Assembly (NCBI GenBank): GCA_900554595.1
Contig: USHZ01000041.1
Location: 1 to 12,722, forward strand
Length of the DNA: 12,722 nt
Direction: 5' to 3'
Source of the DNA: an uncultured Collinsella sp.
GTDB taxonomy: Bacteria; Actinomycetota; Coriobacteriia; Coriobacteriales; Coriobacteriaceae
Below are positions 11,726 through 12,722 of this stretch, piece after piece. The notes beneath the pieces were generated by a model. It was not told the origin of the DNA. It saw only the letters and a list, made by a program, of their open reading frames with translations, and did not search any database. Numbering within the stretch: position 1 is the stretch's first letter; every line of letters begins with the position of its first letter. A program made the position numbers and the translations under genes.

Positions 11726-12722
11726 TTACTCGCCCAGCAGGCTCTTGGTGATGGAAGCGGCGGCCTTCTTGCCGGCGCCCATCGCCAGAATGACCGTAGC
11801 GGCACCGGTGACGATGTCGCCGCCGGCCCAGATGCGGGGATCGGTGGTCTGGCCGGTCTCCTCGTCAGCGACGATGTAGCCCCACTTGTTGAGCTCCATC
11901 TTGCCGCCGATCTTGGCAGCGAAGGGGTTGGCGTTGGTGCCGATAGCCGAGATTGCGACGTCGCAGGGGATCTCCTCGATGGCGCCCTCGATGGGCACCG
12001 GGCGACGACGGCCGGACTCGTCGGGCTCGCCGAGCTCCATCTTCTGGACCTTGACGGCGCACACGGAGCCGTCCTCGCCAGCGACAAACTCGAGCGGGGA
12101 GACGAGCGGCAGAACCTCGACGCCCTCGGCCTTAGCATGGTGCAGTTCGGCGCGACGGCAGGGCATTTCGTCCTCGGTACGACGGTAGGCGATGATGGCA
12201 TGCTCGGCGCCCAGGCGCTTGGCGGTACGGACGGCGTCCATGGCCACGTTGCCGCCGCCAAAGACAACGACGTTCTTGCCGTGCTTGGTGGGGGTGTCGT
12301 ACTCGGGGAACTTGTTGGCCTTCATCAGGTTCACGCGGGTGAGGTACTCGTTGGCGAAGAAGACGTTGGGCAGGTTCTCGCCGGGGACGTTGAGGAACTT
12401 GGGCAGGCCAGCGCCGGTCGCCACGTAGATGGCGTCGAAGCCCTGCTCGAACAGCTCCTCGGCCGTGGCCATGTTGCCCACGACGGAGTTGTACTCAAAC
12501 TTGACGCCCATGTCCTCCAGGCCGTCAATCTCGCGCTTGACGACTGCCTTGGGCAGACGGAACTCGGGGATGCCGTAGACCAGCACGCCGCCGCCGGTGA
12601 AGAAGGCCTCAAAGACGGTGACGTCAAAGCCGTTGCGGGCGAGCTCGCCGGCGCAGGTGATGCCGGACGGGCCGGAGCCGACGACGGCGACCTTCTTGCC
12701 GTTCTTGGGGGCCATCTTGGGC
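11726..12722 (-). CDS. FAD/NAD(P)-dependent oxidoreductase, GltA (glutamate synthase small subunit)/NfnB family, N-terminus outside window
   Basis: The gene is read leftward and continues past the right edge. The first Met in the window (12715) is preceded in frame by Pro-Lys, and the family normally has an N-terminal iron-sulfur domain of about 130 residues, so this Met is internal. Counting from it, the FAD-binding GSGPSG is at residues 13-18. GGGVLVYGIPEFRLPK (41-56), the NAD(P)-binding GGGNVAMD (153-160) and the second FAD contact GGDIVTGAATVI (298-309) follow. The protein passes electrons between NAD(P)H, FAD and iron-sulfur centres. It could be the small subunit of glutamate synthase (GltD-type), the NfnB/SudA subunit of the NADH-ferredoxin NADP oxidoreductase, or an archaeal-type GltA. 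The neighbour that would decide this lies outside the window. A strong terminator follows the stop. Confidence 0.9.
   Translation of the reverse strand, partial: PKMAPKNGKKVAVVGSGPSGITCAGELARNGFDVTVFEAFFTGGGVLVYGIPEFRLPKAVVKREIDGLEDMGVKFEYNSVVGNMATAEELFEQGFDAIYVATGAGLPKFLNVPGENLPNVFFANEYLTRVNLMKANKFPEYDTPTKHGKNVVVFGGGNVAMDAVRTAKRLGAEHAIIAYRRTEDEMPCRRAELHHAKAEGVEVLPLVSPLEFVAGEDGSVCAVKVQKMELGEPDESGRRRPVPIEGAIEEIPCDVAISAIGTNANPFAAKIGGKMELNKWGYIVADEETGQTTDPRIWAGGDIVTGAATVILAMGAGKKAAASITKSLLGE

Noticed and set aside
12713..12715. ATG as the true start of the oxidoreductase
   Set aside because: The frame stays open upstream, and the family has an N-terminal iron-sulfur domain that would be missing; the Met is internal.

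Overview
The window is a GC-rich, gene-dense bacterial chromosome segment. Codon use, Actinobacteria-like proteins, a Tat-type lipoprotein signal and intergenic hairpins built around GGGAC suggest the class Coriobacteriia, possibly Collinsella or a relative. That assignment is inference from memory of such genomes and was not tested by a search.

Layout. At the left edge, a minus-strand gene (1-683, cut by the window edge) encodes a membrane protein of the CmpB-like 'putative ABC transporter permease' family. A divergent promoter region (684-967) separates it from a purine operon, purF-purM-purN (968-4590). This operon covers the first step of de novo IMP synthesis (PurF), glycinamide ribonucleotide formylation (PurN) and aminoimidazole ribonucleotide formation (PurM). 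A strong terminator follows purN. Next come an orphan PTS EIIA protein (4743-5207), a membrane-anchored parvulin-type prolyl isomerase (5432-6655) and a YqeY/GatB-like protein (6710-7153) that ends at another terminator. A four-gene polar amino acid ABC importer follows (7429-10458): ATPase, Tat lipoprotein solute-binding protein and two permeases. A cytidylate-kinase-like protein (10630-11253) is the last plus-strand gene. A 472-base gene-free stretch holds nested repeats. The right edge carries the C-terminal two thirds of a minus-strand GltA/NfnB-type flavoprotein.

The metabolic themes are purine synthesis, amino acid uptake and redox metabolism linked to glutamate or ferredoxin. Nothing in the coding part looks like a new system. 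All genes are recognisable, and the exceptions are small: an insertion in PurF, an altered P-loop in the kinase-like protein and an N-terminal extension on PurN.

The unusual content lies between the genes. Seven of the intergenic regions carry an inverted repeat, and several of these are long and nearly perfect: a 56-base palindrome before the EIIA gene, a 28-base-pair perfect inverted repeat before the ABC operon and a 106-base imperfect inverted repeat after it. Many share a GGGAC(A/G) core. Most striking is the stretch 11358-11573. There the 10-mer ATCTGTAACA and its exact reverse complement alternate six times, enclosing three unique 25-base centres at an 80-81 base period. Two inverted near-copies of a 33-base hairpin lie on either side. 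This array is the best candidate for something undescribed.
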